From positions 66,439,184 to 66,503,183 of the forward strand of contig CM024764.1 of the NCBI GenBank assembly GCA_014218235.1: 64,000 bases of DNA, written 5' to 3'. Origin of the DNA: Colocasia esculenta. Its lineage: Eukaryota; Streptophyta; Magnoliopsida; Alismatales; Araceae. The notes under the pieces are model-generated. The model saw only the letters and a list, made by a program, of their open reading frames with translations. It did no database searches and was not told the origin of the DNA. Positions 23,486-32,877 of the stretch are shown piece after piece. Positions within the stretch are counted from its first letter, which is position 1. The number at the start of each line of letters is the position of its first letter. A program made the translations under genes and the position numbers.

Positions 23486-24651
23486 CGGTTGACCACCCGA
23501 GACCTCCTACAACCCACAGAAAAACTTGGCATGAAGGTGACAGCCACCCTATCGCTACCAGAACACGACAGGGTAAGATGTCGTGTACACACCAGAAGGT
23601 GACGAGTCGAATAGTCGTGATCTGGGTCGCGATAAGAACCTTGTCTCGACCACAGATAGAGACACCTGAGACCTCCAAAACATACCATAAAACACAAGTC
23701 CAGTGAGTACAAAGGGAGGGGCGCATGTAGAATGATGTAAACACGTGATTTAGGCTCAAACCACCCTCATCCACACCCATGCATGTCAAGGATATACATC
23801 TACACTCTAAAGACCTCACATGCATGCATGATGGAGCACTCAAACCCAACCCCCAATTCAAACACAAATAAGCCAAACATGCAAACCACAATCCTAGCAT
23901 GCTTCTACTGGCTTGGAAAAAGGTTTGGGAGTCCTAGCATAGTAGAACTAGGGGGAAGATAAGGGTCCCTACCTCAAAATGAAGAGCCAACCCATTGAGG
24001 TCTTCTCGTGTGCATGGCCACCTCCTCCTCGCTTCAAGCACAATGGTCATGCCGTCCACGAGCAACGAACGTCCTCCTACAAGCTGGAGAAGAGTCACCA
24101 CCATGAAGGAGAAGAAGCCACGCCGAAGAAGAACACCACACCGAGAGAAAGCCACTAACTCCACCAAGAGCACTCTCACAAGCTCCCCACAGTGAAGCTC
24201 ACACAGAGGGGTCAGAGGAAGGAGAAAAACACAAGAAGAGGGGAAGAAGAAGATAGGGCTAAAGGCCTTGCATATATAGGCCTCGACCTGAGAATGTGAC
24301 AGCCAGCCCATCACGTTCACTTACTGAACATGACGGCTAACCTGTCGCAGCCTCAAGGTCATGGTCAGACCTAACCAACGGGTCTGCCACATGTCATTCT
24401 CGCAACCCTGACACCAAGAACGTGACACCTAACATGTCGCCTTCATATGTCAGCACTTGACGCGTGTCCCAACTATCCCAACAGCAAGACGACAAAATTG
24501 TATGTTGCAGTCAGAACGGTGAACGTGACGACATGCCTGTCACGTTCCTAATCATAACGCGACAGCCATCCCGTCGCCTTCAGAAGGCGACGGCCCGATA
24601 CGTCACTACCTTCATCAGAAGGTGGCTGACCACAGAAAGGAGGATGTTACA
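23486..24651 (-). mobile_element. Element D 3' LTR, proximal segment (4 of 4) with promoter
   Basis: Right edge on the minus strand is TGTAACATCC, immediately followed by D's internal 3' end. It contains a word array (about 24290-24640) of CGTGACA, GTCGCC and AAGGCGAC motifs, including a perfect 21 bp inverted repeat at 24572-24592 (arms CGTCGCCTTC, 1 bp centre). A TATA-like box (minus CCTATATATG) lies at 24271-24280, downstream of the array in the sense of transcription. Further GCGAC words lie at 23540-23660. No host gene is seen. Confidence 0.7.
24271..24280 (-). promoter_or_regulatory. Putative TATA box of element D LTR
   Basis: Minus-strand CCTATATATG, about 20 bp after the last word of the U3 array. 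Assigned by motif and position. Confidence 0.5.
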
Positions 24652-25931
24652 ATCTAACCAACCAAAAAAAAATTTCGTCCTTGAAATTAAGGGAGAAACC
24701 CGGGGACGAAGGCAAGCAAACATACTAGTCACTCAAACAAGTAAGGAAATTACTCCCGCATCTCGTCCTCGCACTCCCATGTGGCCTTGCCACCGACGTG
24801 ATTCTCGCAAACAACCTTGACGAGCAGGATCTACCTCCTATGCAACTACTACACTCTGCGGTCCACAACACTAACTAGGTACTCTGGCAGTGACAGATCT
24901 AGAGTAACCTCTAACTGTGAATAGTTCAACACGTGTGACGGATCTGGCATGTACCTCCTCAACTGCGAGACGTGGAAGATGTTGTGAACACCTTCTAACT
25001 TGGACGGAAGAGCTAACCTATACGTGACCTTGCCAACCCACTCCGGGATGGGAAAGGGACCAACAAACCTCGGGCAAAGTTTGCCCCTCTTTCCAAACCT
25101 GAGAACGCCCTTGGTTGGCAAGATTCGTATAAACACACTGTCACCTGCCTCAAAATGCAGTGGCCTCTAGCGAATGTCTACGTAGCTCTTCTTCCTACTC
25201 TGTGCTGTCTACAATCTCTGTCTGATCAGTCTCATTGTGTCTGCACACTGTTATACCAGCTCTAGCCCCAGTAACTGCCTCTCACCAACCTTGTGTTTGT
25301 GCAAAGGTGTACGGCTCGGTCTGTCATACAGAACCTCGTAGGGCACCATCCCAATGTTGGAGTGAAAGCTATTATTATACACAAACTCCACCATGGAAGG
25401 TGGGACTTCCACGTGCCGCCCCAATCCAAGTAACACGCTCTCAACATGTCCTCAAGGGTCTGTATGGTCCTCTCTTACTGACCGTCTATCTGTGGGTGAT
25501 AAGCTAAACTCAGTCTCAACTGGATGCCCAGTGCCCTCTGAAAACTATGGCAGAAATGAGAAGTGAACCTCGGATCTCTATCTGAGACAAAAGAGATCGG
25601 GGTCCCGTGCAACGGTACAACTCTGTCCACAAACAATCTGGCAAGCATGTCCACTGCCTAAGCTAATCTGACCAGTAAGAAATGAGTTGTCTTCGTCAGT
25701 CGGTCGACGTTCAACCACACTGTTGTGCCCCTGCAAAGTACGAGGTAAACTAGAAACAAAGTCCATGGTGATGTGCTCCCACTTCCAGTTAGAATGGATA
25801 GCAACTGCAGCTCGCCACCAGGACACTGGTGCTCTGCTTTCACCTACTGATAGGTAAGGCAACGAGCAACAAACTCAGCAATATCTCTCTTCATCCCAGG
25901 CCACCAATAGAGTCACCTCAAGTCATGGTAC

Positions 25932-26462
25932 TGTTGGTTAACTGCCATCGACTCCCTTAGGGAATCGCTGCCACTATGTTGTTATGGGGCAGCATAGTGA
26001 CATCGGGGCTGGCAACCCAACCCGCCGCAGGGGTAAAACCCTGTGCGAAGCCCCTCATGCCGACCACAGCGTTGACGTGGTGCTTTGCGCTTCCGCCTTA
26101 AAGATTTGGCTACGCCTTCATTACCAGCTCGAGCTTTTGGTGCAAGGATAAGGGGCTCGGTCCAACAAGTGGTATCAGAGCGAGGTTGCGGGTTCGATTC
26201 CCCCGGGTGCCACTAGGGGGGAGTTTGTTGGTTAACTGCCATCGACTCCCTTAGAGAATCGCTGCCACTATGCTGTTATGGGGCAGCATAGTGACATCGG
26301 GGCTGGCAACCCAACCCGCCGTAGGGGTAAAACCCTGTGCGAAGCCCCTCATGCCGACCACAGTGTTGACGTGGTGCTTTGCGCTTCTGCCTTAAAGATT
26401 TGGCTACCGCCTTCACTACCAGCTCGAGCTTTTGGTGCAACGGTAAGGGGCTCGGTCCAACA
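25932..26462. mobile_element. TRIM (terminal-repeat retrotransposon in miniature)
   Basis: 531 bp element with two direct repeats of 236-237 bp (25932-26167 and 26226-26462), both starting TGTTGGTTAACTGCC and ending CTCGGTCCAACA. They flank a 58 bp core containing an initiator-Met PBS (TGGTATCAGAGC, 26170-26181) and a PPT (AGGGGGGAGTT, 26215-26225). Perfect 5 bp target duplications GGTAC lie at 25927-25931 and 26463-26467. It interrupts D's integrase. The repeats differ by only a few bases, so insertion is fairly recent. It has no coding capacity and would need enzymes in trans. Confidence 0.95.
26168..26225 (+). other. TRIM core: PBS, tRNA T-arm-like segment, PPT
   Basis: After the PBS the core carries GGTTCGATTCC at 26191-26201, an exact match to the RNA polymerase III B-box consensus (GGTTCGANTCC). 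It is embedded in a T-stem-like context ending GGGTGCCA (about 26182-26212), i.e. like the 3' part of a tRNA. No A box or 5' tRNA half is visible, so it is not a complete tRNA gene. Then the PPT leads into the second LTR. Confidence 0.75.
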
Positions 26463-26655
26463 GGTACATCTTGTTGGAACCAGGATGAATAGAGTACCTT
26501 GATATGTGTGCCTCAGCCAACAGCTCCTGCCTGACGTCTGCTGGAACGTACAGTCTGCCTCTGAACCTGACCTCATTGTCCTCATCTAGCTCAACCTCTG
26601 GCATCTGCAACACATCTGTTAACTTTGCATCTACAATACTCTGAGCCTCTATCAC

Positions 26656-28200
26656 CTACTGATATATGAATGGACGAACTGTCAAATTGGTCAACACTGC
26701 ACTATCTCTGAGTCTCGATGGCAAAAACACTCCCCGAGCCACGTCCTCTACCAACCACCAGTGTCTAACCAACAAAGAACTCAAGTGGGCTATCTTGCTC
26801 AAAGCGTCTGCTATGACATTAGTCGTTCCCAGGTGATAGAAAAGAGTAAAGTCATAATACTTTAGGTACTTGACCCACCTAAGTTGCCTGAGGTTCAGAT
26901 CTCTCTGTGTGAAGACATACTGCAAACTCCTATGGTGCGTGAACACCTCGAACATCTCCCCGTACAAGTAATGTCTCTACAACCTTAAGGCAAACACGAT
27001 TGCTACAAGCTCCAATTTGTGTGTCAGGTAGTTCTGCTCATGCTTCTTCAGCTTCCGAGAAGCATAAGCGACTACCCTCCAGTGCTGCATCAACACGGTA
27101 CCAAAACTAGTCCCCAAAGCATCGGTGCACACAACAAAACCACTGCTGCCAGAAGATACAACAAGGATCGGAGCTGAAGTCAACCTTCTCTTCAGCTCTC
27201 GGAAACTCTACTCACACTCTGCTATCCATACGAACCTGGTCTCTTGCCTAGTCAACATCGTCAATGGCTCAGCAACTCTGGCGAAGTCCTATACAAACCT
27301 CCTGTAGTAGCCTGCCAACCCCAGAAAATTGCGCACCTCTGCAACCGTAGTGGGCTGGCCCCACGAAACCATGCCTCAACCTTGGCGGGATCCACCGCCA
27401 CTCCTGCACCTAAAACCACGTGACCAAGGAAGTGCACTACCTTTATCCAAAATACACATTTACTGAATTTGGCATAAACTTGGTGACTCCTCAGTGCCTC
27501 TAACACCAGCCTCAAGTGAACCTCACACTCCTCTGTCGTTGTTGAGTACACCAGGATATCGTCCATGAACACTACCACAAACCTGTCCAGGTACCCTCAG
27601 AACACACTATACATCATCTCCATGAAGGCTACTGGTGCATTCGTGAGCCCAAAAGGCATCACAACAAACTCAAAGTGGTCGTAGCGGGTACAAAAGGCTG
27701 ATCTAGCAATATCTGACTCTCGGATCCTCAATTGGTAGTAGCCTGATCTCAAGTCAATCTTCGAGAACACTAAAGCTGAATGCAACTAGTCAAACAAGTC
27801 ATCAATCTTGAGCAACATATACTTGTTCTTCACTGTTACCTGGTTCAACTATCGATAATCGATGCACATCCTGATACTGCCATCATTCTTCCTCATAACC
27901 AACACAGACTCACCCCAAGGCGAATGGGTCGGACGAATGAAGCCCTTCTTGAGTAACTCATTGAGTTGGCGCTTCAACTCCCGTAGCTCCGTCAGTGCCA
28001 TCCGATACGGTGCCTTGGACATAGGCATCGTCCCTAAAAGCAACTCAATGGAGAAATCTACCTCCTGCTCCGGCGGTAAAATAGATAGATCCTCCAGAAA
28101 CACGTCATCAAAGTCACAAACAACATGTACATCTAAAACAGATAGCTCTCCAGAATCCTAGAAACTCACAAAAGTAAGGTAAGCTATACAACCATCTCAG
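26656..28200 (-). pseudogene. Ty3/gypsy RT and RNase H (element D)
   Basis: Reverse transcriptase motifs in order on the minus strand: TELRELKRQLNELLKKGFIR and SPWGESVLVMRKNDGSIRMC (about 27850-27990), KIDLRSGYYQLRI and MPFGLTNAPVAFM (27600-27770), the catalytic VVFMDDILVYS (27540-27578) with its Asp-Asp intact, then HFLGHVV. RNase H at 26656-27183 includes FVVCTDALGTSFGTVLMQ, ASRKLKKHEQNY and THHRSLQYVFTQRDLNLRQ. Frame breaks lie near 27590, 27250 and 26970. Typical chromovirus RT with otherwise good motif conservation, so decay is moderate. Confidence 0.88.
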
Positions 28201-28960
28201 ATCAGGCATCGAGCTCTACAAAAGGAAACAAAGGGTCAGCGGGTAGACTGGGTACCTCGAAAGCAAAGCACAGGTGCTCTAGGTATCTCAAACCGTACAG
28301 TCTTCCATTGACAGTCCACCAACACAGAGTGTGCCTCCAACCAATCCATGCCAAGGATTGCATCAAAGTCGTGGATCTGTAAGGCAAACAGTCTCGCTGG
28401 TAGAAGGTGGCCCTGTACCTTAACGGTGACACCCTCTAGGTAACTCAGAGTACGCACGTACAGAGACGGACACAGAAATTTTATTCAGTGGGGTCACTCA
28501 ATTTTTTTTAATATTTATATAATATATATAATATAAATAAATAATTTTAAATATATATTTAAAATAAAAAGAAATAATTTAATAAAAATAAACTCTTAAG
28601 ACTGGACCCCGCCAATTTTAGTGGAGTCACTCTCATATAGAACCACCTCAAAATCCACACCATAAATGGCCGTTTCTAAAAAAAAAAATTCTAGTGGGGC
28701 CATGTGACCCCACCGGGCACACTCTACATCCGTCCATGCGCACGTAGTCACCCATCGGATGCTTAACAGCTAGGTCACAAGTCCGCTCCAGAGCAAACAC
28801 AGTAAGGGAACCAAAGAACTCCTCTAAAGCAAAACAATGTATAGCACCGAGATCAATCAAAACACATGCAACTCTACCAAGGATAGGAACCGTACCAACG
28901 ACCAGATTAGAGGCCTCTGCCTCCTCTCTGGTGATGTTCATCACTCGACCATGACCACAT
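28200..28960 (-). pseudogene. Ty3/gypsy aspartic protease region (element D), split by MITE
   Basis: Protease-like segment with VLIDLGAIHCF at about 28840-28880. Gypsy proteases carry Asp-Thr-Gly here; D has Asp-Leu-Gly, so the catalytic triplet is altered. Downstream, LEGVTVKVQGHLLPARL and DAILGMDWLEAHSVLVDC (about 28300-28450) match the standard post-protease segment. The MITE at 28461-28738 interrupts the frame inside a GDYVR-TLSYL context; apart from the insert and its duplication the flanking frames join. Non-functional. Confidence 0.8.
28461..28738. mobile_element. hAT-type MITE
   Basis: 278 bp AT-rich insert with perfect 8 bp target duplications CGCACGTA at 28453-28460 and 28739-28746. 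Terminal inverted repeats start CAGAGACGGA on the left and, as reverse complement, CATGGACGGA on the right. 8 bp duplications are characteristic of hAT transposons. No transposase, so it is non-autonomous. Inner GTGGGGTCAC / GTGACCCCAC blocks form a second, subterminal inverted repeat. Confidence 0.92.
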
Positions 28961-30047
28961 CCTCGCTGAGGCTGTTGGCACAGCTGAGGTGGCTGGAACT
29001 ACCCCTGGTGCTGCTGCTGACACTGCGTATGCTAGGGTGGTGGGTACTGAGCCTGCGATGCCTACTGCATGTACTGTGGAGGTGCCAACTGCTGCTGCCC
29101 CTACCTCAACGAACACTCCCGCCTGAAGTGAACCAACTACCCATAGTGAAAACAACTCGTGCCCTGCTTACTCTGCTTTATACCTTGTTGCACTGACTGC
29201 TCCACTGGCTGCTCTGGCTAACGTCAGTGTTGAGGTGACTGCTGGTAACGCCGTTTACCCCCTCGAGTGAACAACTTCTTCAACATCGAGGTCAGGCCAG
29301 CGCCGCCTGTGTAAGAAGAAGAAGAAGAAGACACACTCTCTCAACTGCCCGAAGGATGCTGGTATAGGGTAGACCTCGCCGAACCTCCTCTCTGCTGTGG
29401 CTGGAACCGACACTCCCTCTCTAAGGCAGTAGCTCTGGCCACTGCCAACGCCAAGGTGTCGTAGAGGTGGTCAGCCATGGCCCACTTCAACTCCGAGTGT
29501 AACCACTAATGAACCTCTTAGTGCAAGCCTCCTCACTAGTAGCTATGTGGGGGACGTGCTGCAAAAGTTGTATGAACCTCTGGTTGTACTGTGCCACAGT
29601 CAACTCTCCCTGCGTCAACTGGTGAAACTGGTCCCTCCTCTCACGGCGTGCGTAGTCAGGGAAGTACTCACCGTGTAATACCTCCAGAAACTACTCCCAA
29701 GCTATCTGGTCAAACCTCCTGCCCTGAAAACTATTTTGCCTCACTAATCGCCACCACTCGTGGGCTTTCCCCTTTAGCTGATAAACTACCAGTCAAACTT
29801 AATCCTGCTCTGCATAGTCCTTGGTCTCTAAAGTACGCTCGAGCTGATGGACCCAACTCTCTACTCAGTCTGAATCATAGTCACCGTAATAAGTCGGAGG
29901 CCGAAGACGAAAGAAGCTCTCCAGAAGTGTTGTGCGGTCCTCATGTGCTGCTGCCACTATTAAAGTTTGTTGTCGTACCACTGGTGGTACCTCTGGCTGA
30001 ATGGGTGCTGCTTGCGGAGTCGCTGGTGGCTGCACCTCTACTGCCAT
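28960..30047 (-). pseudogene. Ty3/gypsy gag (element D)
   Basis: Starts at the minus-strand ATG ending at 30047 (MAVEVQPPATPQ, Pro/Gln-rich leader) and proceeds through FRLRPPTYYGDYDSD to the capsid core. The core has an uninterrupted LKGKAHEWWR block near 29750-29790, then LTQGELTVAQYNQRF at about 29590-29640. A CCHC knuckle remnant lies at about 29100-29160. Numerous stops. Copia B's LTR abuts 3 bp upstream of the ATG, so D's own leader, PBS and 5' LTR are missing here. Confidence 0.82.
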
Positions 30048-30804
30048 CCTTGATAAGAGTGCGGAATTAACTATGACAGTGATCTAGAAGGGGGGTTGAA
30101 TAAATTACTACCAATTAATAGCAAACTGACCTTCTTTTTTAGATTAAGACTGACTGTAGAAAATCCTAAAAAGATATGGATCAAGTTTAAACTTAGATGT
30201 GTGTGTAGAGAGCGTTTAGGAGATTAGCAGTACAAAGTATGTATGAACAAATATTCGTGCCTAGCATACATCTAAGGTTAGATCATTGCAAGCCACAGGA
30301 CACGAAGATTTAAGGTGGTTCGGACTACACAACTCGTGTATCCTACGTCCACCGTCCACACACACACACATGCCAAACTGCTTATAATGCGATTTCAACA
30401 CAAACACTAGCACACACGCTAGGTCTGAGACAAACACGATCTTAGATCAACCACACACACTTGTGGAATGAGCACAAGGGCTACTCAAACCAACAACACA
30501 CACATGAAATGAAATGAAATGGAAGGATCAAGTGCAGGAAGAGTTCAGAGTGGAGAGAGTAAATCAAATGGGTGAACTCTTCGAATCCTCCATCCTGATG
30601 ATCATAAGACTCCAAGTCGTAGATGATCCGATGTTGCTGCTTGCAGGCTTGAGGACGAAATTGCTTCAACCTCGTCTTCTTGGAAAGATCTTCTGGTTGT
30701 TGAGGCTTGAAGCTTGAAGCAGAGGTCTGGAAATCTTCTCCTAGTTCTTTTAGGTTTTGGTTTTGATGTGGAGGTTGCTTGCTACGAAAATGGGTTTAAA
30801 AGAT

Positions 30805-30814
30805 CTATATATAG
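30805..30814 (-). promoter_or_regulatory. Putative TATA box of Sirevirus B LTR
   Basis: CTATATATAG (itself palindromic), about 85 bp downstream of the U3 palindrome array in the sense of transcription. Confidence 0.5.
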
Positions 30815-30894
30815 GAGTGTCCAAGTCTTGGGATTTGTGAGAGAAGAGGACACCCTAATAAAGATCACATGTTTGTCACATGTTGTGACTTAAC

Positions 30895-31190
30895 AAGAGC
30901 CTGTCGACAGATGACCATCGGTTGTCGACAGGTACTGCAGCACTTGTGTCTTCCAGAACTGGATTTCTAAACTTTAGCCTGGGTTGTCGATAGATGCAAC
31001 CTTGCTATCAACAGTTGCTGGTTATCTTGGTTTTCCAGAAGCTTTCTGAGGAAGATCTTTAGTAGCTATCGACAGATGGGTCCTGGCCTGATGACAGCTG
31101 CTACTTTCTTGGGTTTTCCATAACCTGTTTGAATGAAGGACATCAGTGGCTGTCGATAGGTGCATTGGTGCTGTCGACAGGTGCTGCTTG
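30895..31190. repeat. TGTCGACAG / TATCGACAG word array in B U3
   Basis: CTGTCGACAG at 30901-30910, TGTCGACA at 30923-30930, then decayed forms (TGTCGATAG, CTATCGACAG, TATCAACAG) and CTGTCGACAGG near 31170. Spacing is irregular, in the same place relative to the TATA-like box as in A0. Confidence 0.85.
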
Positions 31191-31418
31191 ATTTCATTTG
31201 TCCAGAACCTTTTTGTATAAGGTTTCTTCATGTTGTGCACTTCCATTTCCATGTAATTTCTTACAAGAATTAAACTTGAAATAAGGTATTATGAAATCAT
31301 ATGTCTTATGCATTTTCTTCATAGTGTCATGTCATTTTATCACATTTTCTCATCATCAATTATGTCATTATCAAAAACAATTAAACATCATGAATGTCAT
31401 GCCAAACATAACCCAACA

Positions 31419-31475
31419 TTCTCCCCCTTTTTGATGATGACAAAAACACAATTGATGTCTCCCCCTTTTTGACAA
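31419..31475 (-). other. Polypurine tracts before B 3' LTR
   Basis: Minus strand AAAAAGGGGGAGA directly adjoining the LTR (about 31420-31432), with a second copy about 35 bp upstream (about 31458-31470). Duplicated PPTs fit the Sirevirus pattern. Confidence 0.85.
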
Positions 31476-31657
31476 CATTCAAAAAGACAAACTATGCATG
31501 AGCTCATAGAAGAGATAAACTGTGATTTCATTGATAAACTTGACGCTCACACAGTACAAAGAGAAGCATTACATTGCAAAAAGGAAAAATGGAAATGACA
31601 TGACTGACAACCCATTAGCCCACAAAATGAAATTGCTGAACAACACCCTAGACATTT

Positions 31658-32877
31658 CTAAAGTTTGTCATTCCCAGGAGAAGTGGGATGACTTGGTCCA
31701 TGAAGATCAGCAGAAAGTTGGATGAGCTGCCGCTGGATCTAGGCCTGACTGTCCTTAAGTGCATCCATCCTGGTATTGACTTGCATTGTGAGCTGATCAA
31801 ATCTTGCATTGAAGTGCTGGGTGAGTTGAGCCATTTGTTCTGCCATGAATGCCCTTAAGTCTTGAGCAGCAGGCTGCTGAGCTTGCTCAGTAGGGACACC
31901 TTCATCACCACTCGAGACATCTATTAGTTCCTGATGTGGTTCCTCTTCACTGTCCTCATCTTCATCAGTGGCTTCCTCTTCTTCCGGCTCTTGCCCTTTG
32001 ATAGTCTTGGTGACTCTCCCATCTACCATCTTCTAGCCCATCTGATGGGCTGTGGTGATATCATAAGCATTCCTGGTCTTGAGGGTGATAGTCTCACCCA
32101 CAGTGATTTGGATGCCAACAAAGGATAGAAGGGAAGTAATGGGACAAGCATATGGCATTGACAGTTTGGATTGTTGAAGCATTGCTTAATGAGGTCAAGC
32201 ATGAGATTGGGCAAATTGATTTGTTGGCCCTGAAGAAAGTAGTAGAACAAGCTTTTGTGGACTTCGATGGCAAGTTCTCTAATACCGTCCTTGGGAGCTA
32301 TGAGGGTAGTGAATATGTGATGAACCATCTTGTGGAGTGGTGGAAAGGTGTTGGCATTGAGCTTGACAAAATCCTTGTTGGAGTCATAGGGCTGTTGGGT
32401 AATGAGAGTGAAGTACTCAGAGGCATTGAGATGGGTAAGAAGGATGTCAGCCCCTGAGTTAGGAATCTGCAGAGCACGGCTAAGGAGGTTTGTGGTGATT
32501 TTGAAGGGAGTACCTTTGACAGTAGTGTATAGGTCCTCATCAAGTGTCATCCCCAAGTTGTTGAAGAACTTAGAGACTGCAGTTGGGGAGTACTACATCT
32601 GGGATTGCAGAAAGGTAGTCTAGCCCTGGGTAGCAAATAGGGGTTCCATGCCCTCGAACATGTCCTCCAGGGAAGAGAAATCCACATAGAGAGGCTGGAC
32701 GAACTTCTTGAAGACACCACGAACCCTGGTCAGTTGCAGATCTGGGGAAACGATGAGCTCAGGGTTACGATCAGCCCGGTGCTTGCTTCTATGCTCTGTC
32801 AGAGCCCTAGAACTGTCTCCGGCTTCTTGCGAGGAGTAGCGCTAGCAAGAAGCAGTCATCTTCCTCCGGGTAGCCAT
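31658..32877 (-). pseudogene. Env-like third ORF of Sirevirus B
   Basis: Coding-like region downstream of pol, starting at the minus-strand ATG at 32877. Order: a short basic N-terminus; a globular central part (about 32030-32640) with the segments GMTLDEDLYTTVKGTPFK and ALQIPNSGADILL; an acidic stretch (about 31900-31990); and a C-terminal amphipathic, coiled-coil-like helix (about 31740-31860). Some Sireviruses (SIRE1 type) carry an extra ORF here, usually called env-like; the central part also resembles proteins annotated as plant transposon proteins. I see no clear signal peptide or membrane span. Internal stops and a frameshift break it. The function is unknown. Confidence 0.6.

Larger units (their letters stand above)
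24770..26655 (-). pseudogene. Ty3/gypsy chromovirus integrase and chromodomain (element D)
   Basis: C-terminal polyprotein of D. The HHCC-side region contains LLAEAHISRYSIHPGSNKMY (about 26470-26540). After the TRIM insertion, the integrase core resumes at 25930 (YWWPGMKR, HITMDFVSSLPR, VSDRDPRF and a decayed HPQTDGQ at about 25480). The GPFPIPEWVGKVTYRLALP module with FHVSQLRRY lies at 24950-25090, then a chromodomain remnant ending near 24770. Integrase after RT/RNase H, with a terminal chromodomain, places D in Ty3/gypsy chromoviruses (Tekay/Del-like). Several stops and frameshifts plus the TRIM make it inactive. Confidence 0.85.
30051..31418 (-). mobile_element. 3' LTR of Sirevirus B
   Basis: About 1,368 bp. 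On the minus strand it starts TGTTGGGTTATG right after a PPT and ends ...CACTCTTATCA. It shares the U5 C-tract signature (plus strand TCTAGAAGGGGGG at 30083-30095) with A0 and C. TATA-like CTATATATAG at 30805-30814, with the palindrome array upstream (30895-31190). CA-microsatellite at about 30357-30370. It lies directly against D's gag start; the reciprocal junction is not in the window. Confidence 0.87.

Noticed and set aside
23445..23900. 151-codon minus-strand open frame with hydrophobic stretches
   Set aside because: It spans the junction of the solo LTR and the D LTR, so it is a chance fusion of two repeats.
26170..26212. Possible tRNA gene inside the TRIM
   Set aside because: Only a T-arm/B-box-like 3' part is present; no D-arm, anticodon arm or A box, and its first bases are the PBS.
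31934..32457. Plus-strand open frames opposite the env-like ORF
   Set aside because: Antisense shadows of the minus-strand coding region, where the codon pattern and coiled coil make sense.
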